Source: Adhaeribacter terrigena (lineage in GTDB: Bacteria > Bacteroidota > Bacteroidia > Cytophagales > Hymenobacteraceae). Taken from it: 64,000 bases of DNA. The notes below the pieces were generated by a model, which was given only the letters and a program-made list of their open reading frames with translations, did not search any database and was not told the origin of the DNA. This document shows positions 1 to 7,366 of this stretch, in pieces. Both the position numbers and the translations under genes were made by a program. The stretch is taken from NCBI RefSeq assembly GCF_016623615.1, contig NZ_JAEHFX010000005.1, forward strand, positions 186,001 through 250,000, written 5' to 3'. Positions within the stretch are counted from its first letter, which is position 1; each line of letters starts with the position of its first letter.

Positions 1-1455
1 GCTGCCGTGAATGCCATCGTTATCCCACACCTGCACAAAGTATTCTAACTGGTCGCCGGGCTGCAGATTCAGATTCGTAATGTCCCACTTATGGAAATAG
101 GTCTGGCTCACCTGCTGCGGATCGAAATGAATGGCTTTGGCTTTATAAGCCGAATTGCTTTGAGCATTGCGCGGATTGGTGATGCGGTAATTCAGATTCA
201 GGCGGGTTAAGCCATAATCGTCGGAAATGCTGCCGCCCACTACTAAAAATTGATAAAGCGTAGTATCGTTGAAATTCTCTAAAGAAATATCTGGTACGCG
301 ATCCGGAATAGTAGTTAACTGGTAGCTGATCTCATCTTTATTCTTGCCGTATTGATTCTGCAACTGAACCTGGTACGCCTGGCTTTGCATAATCTTCTTT
401 GTAACCTGAAACTGGTCATCGTCTTCTTCGGCCATTACAACCTGATTCGGATTCTGGAAAGCCAAAGTCAACTTCTCGGTTTCATCGGCATCGAAATTCC
501 ACGTTAATAAACTCCCTTCCGGAACAGTTAAGTTACCAGAATTCTCTACTGTTTCGGCAGCTTTCTTGAGATAGGTCGGATAGTTGATAACTACTTTAAA
601 ATCTTTCAGGTTTGGCCGTGCCAGCAATTCCAGCTCATATTCATCAGAGAAAAAACCAGAGCCAGCCAGCTGGAAATCCACAGGCTTTTGCAGGTTACGG
701 AAGTCGAAAACGTACTCATCGGCACTTACCTTTTTCAACAGCTGTTCCCGGCCATTATACACAATCGAAACTTGGTTCGGCAGCGTTTTTCCCTTCACGT
801 TTACTTTTAGCTGGAAGTCTTCGTTCTTATACGCTTTCAGTTCCTGGTTTTCAATTACGAATTCAAACGGAGCTGGCGGCGCGTAGAATTGCTTGAAATT
901 CACGATGCGTTCGGTGCCCTGCACAAAAATGCTAGGGTAGATCAATAAAATGCCCAGCACCACTGCCATTGGCACCAGTACATATTTCAGCAACGGCCGG
1001 TTTTCGCTCAGCTTTACGCTTTCCTTGAATTCTACACCTCTAAACTGTGAAGCCTTCTGGTTTAAGCTCGCCGCAATCAGATCGTTGGTTAAGCTTAAAT
1101 TCCGCAGCTGAATGGTATTTAAAAGCTTGTCACGGATCTCCGGGTAAAAGCCTCCTACTTTGCGCGCCGCTTCTTCATCTGATAATACTTTCTTCAGGTT
1201 CGTTAGAGCCAACGTTGGTACCCAAAGCCAGCGCCAGGCTGAATAAATCGCTATGCCAATGAAGCTGAAAAGTAAAAACGCCCGGACGAAATTCGGGAAG
1301 TAGAAATAATATTCGAGCAGGTTATACAGTAGGAAAAATGTAGCCAGCAAGCCCACCGAAAAAATCGCACCCTTTATCAACAGATTCAGGTAGAATTTTT
1401 TCTTAAAGGCCTGCAGCTGAAACAACAAATTGTTCAGGCTTTCTTCAGGTTGCAT
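1..1455 (-). CDS. DUF4175-type large membrane protein (5' part, runs off the window)
   Basis: An open minus-strand frame runs from an ATG at 1455 to the left edge without a stop, giving the first 485 residues. Three hydrophobic segments (about residues 26-47, 57-82 and 155-175) surround a soluble loop containing the motif DKLLNTIQL, followed by a long beta-rich region. This arrangement and the loop motifs match Bacteroidota DUF4175 proteins, which usually exceed 1000 residues; that assignment is from memory of the family. The function of the family is not established. It is anchored in the inner membrane with the bulk probably periplasmic. The missing C-terminus lies outside the window. Confidence 0.8.
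   Translation of the reverse strand, partial: MQPEESLNNLLFQLQAFKKKFYLNLLIKGAIFSVGLLATFFLLYNLLEYYFYFPNFVRAFLLFSFIGIAIYSAWRWLWVPTLALTNLKKVLSDEEAARKVGGFYPEIRDKLLNTIQLRNLSLTNDLIAASLNQKASQFRGVEFKESVKLSENRPLLKYVLVPMAVVLGILLIYPSIFVQGTERIVNFKQFYAPPAPFEFVIENQELKAYKNEDFQLKVNVKGKTLPNQVSIVYNGREQLLKKVSADEYVFDFRNLQKPVDFQLAGSGFFSDEYELELLARPNLKDFKVVINYPTYLKKAAETVENSGNLTVPEGSLLTWNFDADETEKLTLAFQNPNQVVMAEEDDDQFQVTKKIMQSQAYQVQLQNQYGKNKDEISYQLTTIPDRVPDISLENFNDTTLYQFLVVGGSISDDYGLTRLNLNYRITNPRNAQSNSAYKAKAIHFDPQQVSQTYFHKWDITNLNLQPGDQLEYFVQVWDNDGIHGS
1245..1273 (+). repeat. 29-bp repeat-like sequence inside coding DNA
   Basis: It begins AAATCGCTATG and ends GAAAAGT at exactly the family spacing, but lies in the second membrane segment of the DUF4175 gene. 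It could be chance in hydrophobic coding sequence. Confidence 0.3.
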
Positions 1456-1563
1456 AACTTTATAAATTCAGAAGATTTTAAAACTAATTTTAAACTGATA
1501 ATCAGCATTTTGCTACTTTCAGAAATCGGTTAACTGGCGCGATTTCCCACATTAATTAAAACG

Positions 1564-1592
1564 ACTTTTCAGCCCTGAAAGTATACCGTTTT
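1564..1592 (-). repeat. 29-bp interspersed repeat
   Basis: The minus strand reads AAAACGGTA, a central TTTC, then CTGAAAAGT. It sits between the DUF4175 gene start and the exonuclease gene end, 17 bp past that stop codon. Confidence 0.75.
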
Positions 1593-1608
1593 CCACAGCT
1601 TAGAGTTC

Positions 1609-2373
1609 TTAGTGTTCCAGCTCCAGCATAACCGGACAATGATCCGAATGCTTGGCTTCCGGTAAAATAGCGGCGCGTTTCAGTTTATCTTTCAGATTAT
1701 CGGTTGCCAGCAGATAATCGATTCGCCAGCCTAAATTCTTGCCTCTTGCGCCGGCGCGGTAACTCCACCACGTGTAATTGTGCGGTTCCTGGTTAAAGTG
1801 CCGGAAAGTATCGGTAAAGCCAGTTGCCAGGAATTTCGAAAACCAATCGCGTTCTTCCGGCAAAAAGCCCGAGCTGTTCGCATTCGATTTCGGGTTATGG
1901 ATATCGATCGGCTGGTGGCAAATATTGTAATCGCCGCAAATAACCAGGCCCGGTAATTCGGTTTTAAGTTTGTTAGCGTAGTGGTGGAAATCGGCCAGCC
2001 ATTTCATTTTAAAGCCCTGGCGTTCATCGCCGCTCGAGCCGGACGGCATATATACGTTCAGAACGGAGAAGCCGTCGAAATCGATACGCAGCACGCGGCC
2101 TTCGTTGTCATAAACTTCCATCCCGCACCCAACTTCTACTTTCTTAGGCTGAACTTTCGATAAGATTGCCACGCCGCTGTAGCCTTTTTTAACTGCCGGA
2201 TGCCAATGCACTTCGTAACCCAGGTTGTGGAAAATAGCTTTATCGATCTTGTCGTCGCAGCATTTAATTTCCTGCAGGCAAACTACATCGGCATTGGTGG
2301 CTTGCAGCCATTCTAAAAAACCTTTGCTCAACGCGGAGCGAATTCCGTTTACGTTATAACTGATAATCTTCAT
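1609..2373 (-). CDS. xth: exodeoxyribonuclease III (AP endonuclease family)
   Basis: The 254-residue protein has the full exonuclease/endonuclease/phosphatase fold signatures: NVNGIR at residues 7-12, LQEIK with the metal-binding Glu at 35, GDYN with Asp148 and Asn150, and the catalytic SDHCPV near residue 243. Length and motif order are those of the ExoIII/ExoA branch, which removes nucleotides from 3' ends and cuts DNA at abasic sites in base-excision repair. The start overlaps the end of the upstream gene by 20 bp, so the two are probably co-transcribed. A 29-bp repeat follows the stop at 1564-1592. Confidence 0.95.
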   Translation of the reverse strand: MKIISYNVNGIRSALSKGFLEWLQATNADVVCLQEIKCCDDKIDKAIFHNLGYEVHWHPAVKKGYSGVAILSKVQPKKVEVGCGMEVYDNEGRVLRIDFDGFSVLNVYMPSGSSGDERQGFKMKWLADFHHYANKLKTELPGLVICGDYNICHQPIDIHNPKSNANSSGFLPEERDWFSKFLATGFTDTFRHFNQEPHNYTWWSYRAGARGKNLGWRIDYLLATDNLKDKLKRAAILPEAKHSDHCPVMLELEH

Positions 2374-2725
2374 TTAACTGATCAAAATATTCTACAATGT
2401 GCCATTTGAGCATCCGCTCCTGCGCTTTTAAATGTCCCGGCGGAATTGGCTTCACCGATTTGTAATGCGGCCAGCCATCTTCGTCTACGCGCTCTAATTC
2501 ATAAAAACCCGACAAACTGAAAACCTTGCAGGTTGCAATGTGCATCAGGTCCTGTTTTTGTTCTTTGGTGAATTCGGTGATCCCCTGCCCTAACTCCTGA
2601 ATGCCGATCAGAAAAAGGATCGCGTTCAGGTCCGGACGTTTACCGAATTTCTGTTGCAGATCGAGCCGCAGGTCCTGCCAGCGCACATCCAGATCTACAT
2701 CCGATTTTGTTTCGAAAAAGTCCAT
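2354..2725 (-). CDS. conserved small protein of unknown function
   Basis: A 123-residue soluble acidic protein with no signal peptide or membrane segment. It has a recognisable block ILFLIGIQELGQG near residues 36-48, and its C-terminal half is rich in aromatic residues. I recall similar uncharacterised proteins in Bacteroidota but no function. It overlaps the start of the exonuclease III gene by 20 bp, suggesting translational coupling and possibly a link to DNA repair; that link is positional inference only. Confidence 0.7.
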   Translation of the reverse strand: MDFFETKSDVDLDVRWQDLRLDLQQKFGKRPDLNAILFLIGIQELGQGITEFTKEQKQDLMHIATCKVFSLSGFYELERVDEDGWPHYKSVKPIPPGHLKAQERMLKWHIVEYFDQLNEDYQL

Positions 2726-2809
2726 TCGTTTAAAATTTGAAAATTTGAAGTTGTGGAAATTTGAAAATGCTTTTGTTTATAAGCTTCCTGATTTCCACAA
2801 TTTGTTTTA

Positions 2810-2837
2810 ACTTTTCTGTCTGAAAACCATAGCGTTT
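2810..2837 (-). repeat. 29-bp interspersed repeat (28 bp)
   Basis: The minus strand reads AAACGCTATGG through to GAAAAGT. It lies in the gap between a lipoprotein gene end and the start of the 123-residue gene. Confidence 0.75.
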
Positions 2838-2892
2838 CTACTTATTTGAATTTCGAAAATGGTATGATTTCAACAGTATAAAGTCCGGTTAT

Positions 2893-3543
2893 TTATTTTA
2901 TTCTTTTGAAAGAATCTTTCTTACTATATCTTAGCTTTTCTACTGGCGGATATAGTCTTCCATAGTTGTAAGTCCAAATCTCATTTGTGAAGTATTGATA
3001 AAATTCAGGTTTATCCTTCATTTTGAATTCATATTGAGAAAAAGATTTATCTAACGAATGCCTAATTGTATAAAAGCCAATCCAAGGAATTATTAAGCTG
3101 TCAGCATTTACCCTTGGTAATTTAGCTTCGCCTTTACTGTTTGTATTTGCCCAAGCTATTACTGTTGTATCGCTTTTTAAAACGCAAGAAGCATATGGAA
3201 GTGGTAAATTATATTGATCAGTTACTTTAATCAATAAGGAATCATCAGTTTGAGCAAAGCCTTCTAGAACCTCATATTTTTCGGATTCTTTTAAAGGTTG
3301 AAGCTCACTATTAAATATAATTTGATTCTTCTCTATTTTCCAACTTCCGTTTGTTTCACCGCCTGCTAATCCAGTCACCCAAGTGTATTCAAACGTCTTG
3401 TCGTTTTTTAGCTCAATCGTTTCACCACCTACATCCATAAGTTTCCAACTGTATTTACCAATTAGTTTCTCAGACTTCAAGGTTTTGCTTGAAGAACAGG
3501 AAGCAAGAAATAAAGCAAAAATTAAGGTTACAGAATGTCTCAA
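2893..3543 (-). CDS. predicted lipoprotein of unknown function
   Basis: The 216-residue protein starts with a short signal peptide and a lipobox (LASC, Cys at about residue 16), so it should be lipid-anchored. The mature part begins with a lipocalin-like pattern (LIGKYSWKL, then a Gly-rich strand region) like small Bacteroidota lipoproteins that report copies of a substrate-binding barrel. The second half looks like a carboxypeptidase-regulatory-type beta sandwich (LPYASCVLKSDTTVIAWANTNSKGEA). Base composition is more AT-rich than its neighbours. Function is unknown. Confidence 0.75.
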   Translation of the reverse strand: MRHSVTLIFALFLASCSSSKTLKSEKLIGKYSWKLMDVGGETIELKNDKTFEYTWVTGLAGGETNGSWKIEKNQIIFNSELQPLKESEKYEVLEGFAQTDDSLLIKVTDQYNLPLPYASCVLKSDTTVIAWANTNSKGEAKLPRVNADSLIIPWIGFYTIRHSLDKSFSQYEFKMKDKPEFYQYFTNEIWTYNYGRLYPPVEKLRYSKKDSFKRIK

Positions 3544-3598
3544 GTGGTGATTTTATATTAGCTGAAACAGTAATATCGCAGCATTAAATACAATGCTT

Positions 3599-3940
3599 TT
3601 AAACTGTTTTTAATTCCTCCCAATACTCCACAGCTCTCCGGAAGTGTGGGATTACAATGGAGCCGCCAATAAGGTTGGCAATGGCAAAAACTTCGTAAAT
3701 TTCTTCGTCGGATAAACCGCACTCAAAGCATTTGCCCAAATGGTATTTTATGCAATCGTCGCAGCGCAAAACCATCGAGCAGGCCAAGCCCAGCATCTCT
3801 TTGGTTTTAACATCGATGGCGCCTTCCGCGTAAGCATTGGTATCGAGGTTGAAAAAGCGTTTAATAACTTTATTGTCGGCTTGCATGATTTTTTCATTCA
3901 TTTTCTGCCGGTAATCGTTAAATTCCTGTACCTGACTCAT
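3599..3940 (-). CDS. carboxymuconolactone decarboxylase / AhpD-like family protein
   Basis: The 113-residue protein matches the all-helical CMD/AhpD family in length and in its core motif: RCDDCIKYH near residues 78-86 gives the CxxC-xxxH pattern of AhpD-type disulfide reductases. In such proteins the Cys pair and His act in peroxide or alkylhydroperoxide reduction. Whether this one has that activity or only the fold is not shown by sequence. It is a single gene, diverging from comF downstream. Confidence 0.85.
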   Translation of the reverse strand: MSQVQEFNDYRQKMNEKIMQADNKVIKRFFNLDTNAYAEGAIDVKTKEMLGLACSMVLRCDDCIKYHLGKCFECGLSDEEIYEVFAIANLIGGSIVIPHFRRAVEYWEELKTV

Positions 3941-4044
3941 AATTTTGGTGAGATTAAATGTAAAAGCGAAAGGAATTTCGCTAACTAATAAAGATACGTT
4001 AAAAAAATATGTTTCTGAAAAAGAAGCCTCTAAAGTAGCATTTT

Positions 4045-4734
4045 ATGAAAGCGTGGTCGGATCTTTTGGCGCTGGTTTACCCCGAATTTTGCTACGCATG
4101 TAGCGAAACGCTGGCGCACGGCGAAAAGATGGTGTGCACTACCTGCCGCGTTAAACTTCCTTATACCAATTATCATTTGCTTCCTTCTTCGGATAACCCG
4201 CTTTCTAACCGGTTTTATGGCCGGATCGAAATTGAGAATGCCTTGTCTTACTTAACGTTTGTACGAGCCGGCCGGGTTCAGAATCTGCTCCATAATCTGA
4301 AATACCGCAACGTGCCCGAAATTGGCGAATTGCTCGGAAAATGGTATGGTTCGGAGCTTCAAAAGTCAGGTTATCAGGAAAGGTTTGATCTTATCCTGCC
4401 GGTACCTTTATACCACCGGAAACTTAAAAAGAGAGGCTATAATCAATCGGATAGATTTGCGAAAGGCCTGAGTGAAACCCTGGAAATTCCCTGGAGCGAT
4501 AAGGTGATCAAGCGAAATATAGAGAGTACTACTCAAACGAAGAAGAGCCGCTTCGCCCGCTGGAAAAACGTAGATAAAGTTTTTAGTGTTTCGAAACCGG
4601 AAGAGATACAACAGAAACGTATTTTGCTTGTTGACGATGTGCTCACTACCGGAGCTACTTTAGAGGCCTGCGGGCAGGAACTCCTGCAAAATGGTTGTAA
4701 AAGCCTGTCGGTGGCCACTATTGCGGCAGCTTAA
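4045..4734 (+). CDS. comF: ComF family phosphoribosyltransferase-like protein
   Basis: The 229-residue protein has an N-terminal pair of Cys pairs (CYAC and CTTC, residues about 17-37) that looks like a zinc ribbon, and a C-terminal type I PRTase fold with the PRPP-binding loop LLVDDVLTTGATLEAC near residues 193-208. This is the ComF architecture. In naturally competent bacteria ComF helps take up single-stranded DNA; in other lineages the role is unclear. The TAA stop is shared with the first bases of a 29-bp repeat at 4734. Confidence 0.9.
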   Translation: MKAWSDLLALVYPEFCYACSETLAHGEKMVCTTCRVKLPYTNYHLLPSSDNPLSNRFYGRIEIENALSYLTFVRAGRVQNLLHNLKYRNVPEIGELLGKWYGSELQKSGYQERFDLILPVPLYHRKLKKRGYNQSDRFAKGLSETLEIPWSDKVIKRNIESTTQTKKSRFARWKNVDKVFSVSKPEEIQQKRILLVDDVLTTGATLEACGQELLQNGCKSLSVATIAAA

Positions 4735-4762
4735 AAACGGTAGGGTTTAAAGCTGGAAAAGT
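4734..4762 (+). repeat. 29-bp interspersed repeat at the comF stop codon
   Basis: It reads AAAACGGTAGGG through to GGAAAAGT and overlaps the last base of the comF TAA stop. Confidence 0.85.
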
Positions 4763-4816
4763 CAGCAAGAATTTTTCCGGACGGTTCCTGCTTTCTGATC
4801 AGAAATTATAACGCAT

Positions 4817-4847
4817 AAAAAAAGCCTGACCAATTGGCCAGGCTTTT
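4817..4847. terminator. bidirectional intrinsic terminator between comF and gldJ
   Basis: A-run, an AGCCTG/CAGGCT stem extended around an AATT loop, then TTTT. It is placed between convergent genes. Confidence 0.85.
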
Positions 4848-4867
4848 CTATTTATGAATGCTTTTTA

Positions 4868-6052
4868 TTATTTGTTAGAACCAGCGTTGATCATCGCGCA
4901 ACGGAAACCGATGGTTGCAGTTGCTGAATCCTGGGCCATGAAACGACGCGTGCCCGGAGATAACCAGTAAGCTACATCTTTCCAGGAACCGCCTTTGTAA
5001 ACGCGAACCTTATCATCTACCAGTGACTGGAAACCAGCTTTGTCGTAGTTTTTGGATTCATCTAAGTAACCATTACGACGGAAAGGGTTCAGGTCTTCCA
5101 TATCCTGGAATGAGTTCGGGCGGTATAAATCCTGTACCCACTCGTTTACGTTACCAGCCATGTTGTACAGACCGTAATCGTTTGGAGGGTAGTTGTAGAT
5201 ATATTCTGTGATCATCGCACCATCGTTCAGGGAACCGGCAATACCGGCATAGTCACCACGGCCGCGTTTGAAGTTAGCCAGGAACTGACCCATGTTTTTG
5301 CCGTACGGGTTACGAACCTGGTGGCCATCCCAAGGATAGATACGTTTGTTCGCCTGGTTTTCGTCGTCAGTATATTGCGTACCGATCATGGCAATAGCAG
5401 CATATTCCCACTCTGCTTCTGTTGGGAGACGGTAGTTTGGAAGTACCACGCCAGATTCCAATGGAATACGGCCGGTTCCTTCCGGAACTTCAACCCCAGC
5501 TTCTTTAGCCAGGTTCTGGTTCACTTTGGCAGTTCTCCAGGTGCAATAGTCGTTTGCCTGTTCCCAGCTAACGCCTACAACCGGGAAGAAACGGAAACCA
5601 GGGTAACGCAGGTAATGATCTACGTAAGGGTCGTTAAAGGATAACTGACGGGCCCAAACGGTAGTATCGGGTAAAGAAGAACGGTAAAATTCTTCTGAAG
5701 AGTCTTTCTTAATGAAGTAAAGATATTCTAACCAGTGAATGTTGGCAACTTCTGCCTCATCCATGTAGAAAGATGCAATGGTTACGGTTCTTTCAATGTT
5801 GTCGCGGGTCATGCCCATGTCTTCTTCCATGGAACCCAGCGTGGTACGGCCACCTTCAATGAATACCAGACCCGGGCCTTCAGGCTGACCGGCATAATCT
5901 GCTACCTGGAAGCCTTCATCCTCGTTATACGCAATACCGGTTGCGGTACTGGCATCACCCGGATTGGTGCTGGTCGGATTGCCGCCTTTGTTGCAGGAAG
6001 ACAACAGCACTACGCCGGTCGCTGCGATGGTTAGATACTTGAAAAGATTCAT
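4868..6052 (-). CDS. gldJ: gliding motility lipoprotein GldJ-like (formylglycine-generating-enzyme fold)
   Basis: The chosen ATG at 6052 gives a 394-residue protein with a clean lipoprotein signal (lipobox LLSSC); a longer frame to 6133 would bury the signal. The rest is a SUMF1/FGE-type domain: FIEGGRTTLG, ASFYMDEAEVANIHWLEYL, the WRTAKVN and LPTEAEWEYAA motifs, NVNEWVQDLY and a final RRFMAQDSATATIGFRCA. GldJ and GldK share this architecture; the VANIHWLEYL-type segment fits GldJ better. In Bacteroidota GldJ stabilises the type IX secretion and gliding machinery at the outer membrane. It lies 65 bp downstream of a porP/sprF-type gene on the same strand. Confidence 0.85.
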   Translation of the reverse strand: MNLFKYLTIAATGVVLLSSCNKGGNPTSTNPGDASTATGIAYNEDEGFQVADYAGQPEGPGLVFIEGGRTTLGSMEEDMGMTRDNIERTVTIASFYMDEAEVANIHWLEYLYFIKKDSSEEFYRSSLPDTTVWARQLSFNDPYVDHYLRYPGFRFFPVVGVSWEQANDYCTWRTAKVNQNLAKEAGVEVPEGTGRIPLESGVVLPNYRLPTEAEWEYAAIAMIGTQYTDDENQANKRIYPWDGHQVRNPYGKNMGQFLANFKRGRGDYAGIAGSLNDGAMITEYIYNYPPNDYGLYNMAGNVNEWVQDLYRPNSFQDMEDLNPFRRNGYLDESKNYDKAGFQSLVDDKVRVYKGGSWKDVAYWLSPGTRRFMAQDSATATIGFRCAMINAGSNK

Positions 6053-6117
6053 AAAATTAAAGGTACCTGATAATAAAAAGTTTTCTAACAGAATATAATT
6101 TGCAATTATACAAAAAA

Positions 6118-7134
6118 TCAAAACGCCGGACAAGCAATTTGCAGGTATTTTTTATTTGCTGCCCGTGCCCGGAAAATTTTGGTCAGATCGTTCTGCTCAA
6201 AGGCCAGCGAAATTTCGTGCGTGCCGCCTGCATTTGCGCTTAAACCGCTCAATCCGAGGTCATAACTGTAGGCAAACTTAAATTGGTTCAACTGCAGGCC
6301 GGTAATAAAAACTGCACTTTGCTCATATTGTCCGCCAAGCTCCAGGCCCCGGTATAAAATTCCAACGGTTACGGGCGTGTACAAAGTATAAAAGCCCAGA
6401 TCTATTTTGCTGAAAGGTTCCTGGCGGGTGTAAGTAACGGTGGGCGTAAAACTTAACTCGTAAAATTTATTCTGTGAAACCCGCGTGCTGGCATAGAATT
6501 TATACCCCGTATTTACGGTAACCTTTAAGGGCAAACGCGATTCCTGGGTAAAGCCCAAGTCGGGTTGGTTCAGGTGCTGCGTGCCGATGCTGAGCCAGAG
6601 CTGATCGTTATATAAAATGCCGCCGGCGCCCACGCTCAGGTATTTTACCGGATCATAAAAAATAGTGCTTTCCTGGGAAGTTTCATTTTGCAAACCATCA
6701 TCAGAAAGCTGGTCGCCGAAGGTTAAGGAACCGAAAGCTACTTTCCGGGAACCGTACGTGGCCTGCATGCCCGCGCTTACCGCAAAATTTTTCGAGATTC
6801 GGGTATGGTAACCATAAATACCGCTGAGTTCAAAGGTTGTAAAGGCCGAACTGCCGGCTTTGTCGTGCATGAGTAAAAGGCCGCCCGAACTTTTGCTTTC
6901 GCCAAACCGCATTTCGCCGGAAAGGTGATTGGTAATATAAGCGCCCGGTAAAGTAGACCATTGGCTACGGTAGGCAGCCGTAATATTGGTTTCGCCGGTA
7001 AGGCCCACAAAAGCGGGGTTCAGGCGCAGTTTGGTAGCGTATTGCTGCGAAAAATGCGCATCCTGGGCGGAAGCCGCACTGCCCGTTAAAAGCAGCATTC
7101 CCAGAAATATTTTCACCTTCCGCCACACGCGCAT
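6118..7134 (-). CDS. PorP/SprF family type IX secretion outer-membrane protein
   Basis: The 338-residue protein has a signal peptide ending SAASA and then the family hallmark QDAHFSQQYATKLRLNPAFVG, followed by alternating strands typical of an outer-membrane barrel (AAYRSQW, GGLLLMHDKAG). PorP/SprF proteins help place type IX-secreted proteins on the cell surface and are usually paired with a surface partner. Here the next gene on the same strand is gldJ, 65 bp away, so co-expression is likely. Bacteroidota genomes carry several paralogues, so no exact gene name is given. Confidence 0.9.
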   Translation of the reverse strand: MRVWRKVKIFLGMLLLTGSAASAQDAHFSQQYATKLRLNPAFVGLTGETNITAAYRSQWSTLPGAYITNHLSGEMRFGESKSSGGLLLMHDKAGSSAFTTFELSGIYGYHTRISKNFAVSAGMQATYGSRKVAFGSLTFGDQLSDDGLQNETSQESTIFYDPVKYLSVGAGGILYNDQLWLSIGTQHLNQPDLGFTQESRLPLKVTVNTGYKFYASTRVSQNKFYELSFTPTVTYTRQEPFSKIDLGFYTLYTPVTVGILYRGLELGGQYEQSAVFITGLQLNQFKFAYSYDLGLSGLSANAGGTHEISLAFEQNDLTKIFRARAANKKYLQIACPAF

Positions 7135-7149
7135 ACTAAAACCCTTTAA

Positions 7150-7178
7150 AAAACGGTATATAAATTGAATAGAAAACT
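7150..7178 (+). repeat. 29-bp interspersed repeat (degenerate centre)
   Basis: It begins AAAACGGTAT and ends GAAAACT at the family spacing, just upstream of the porP/sprF start. Confidence 0.5.
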
Positions 7179-7366
7179 AAAAGCCACCAAAATTTTCAAA
7201 AGCGAAAGCCCGGGAAACGGTATCAAAACGAAGCTAAAAAGTGGTTTCGTATTTAAAATCCGAAACAAAAACGTTTTTTTTCGTAAGGCTTCCGGATAAA
7301 TTGTTGTGCTAAAATTTTAGCTAATTTCACACTTTCGCAAAGTATAAGCAAACGCTATCTAAAAAG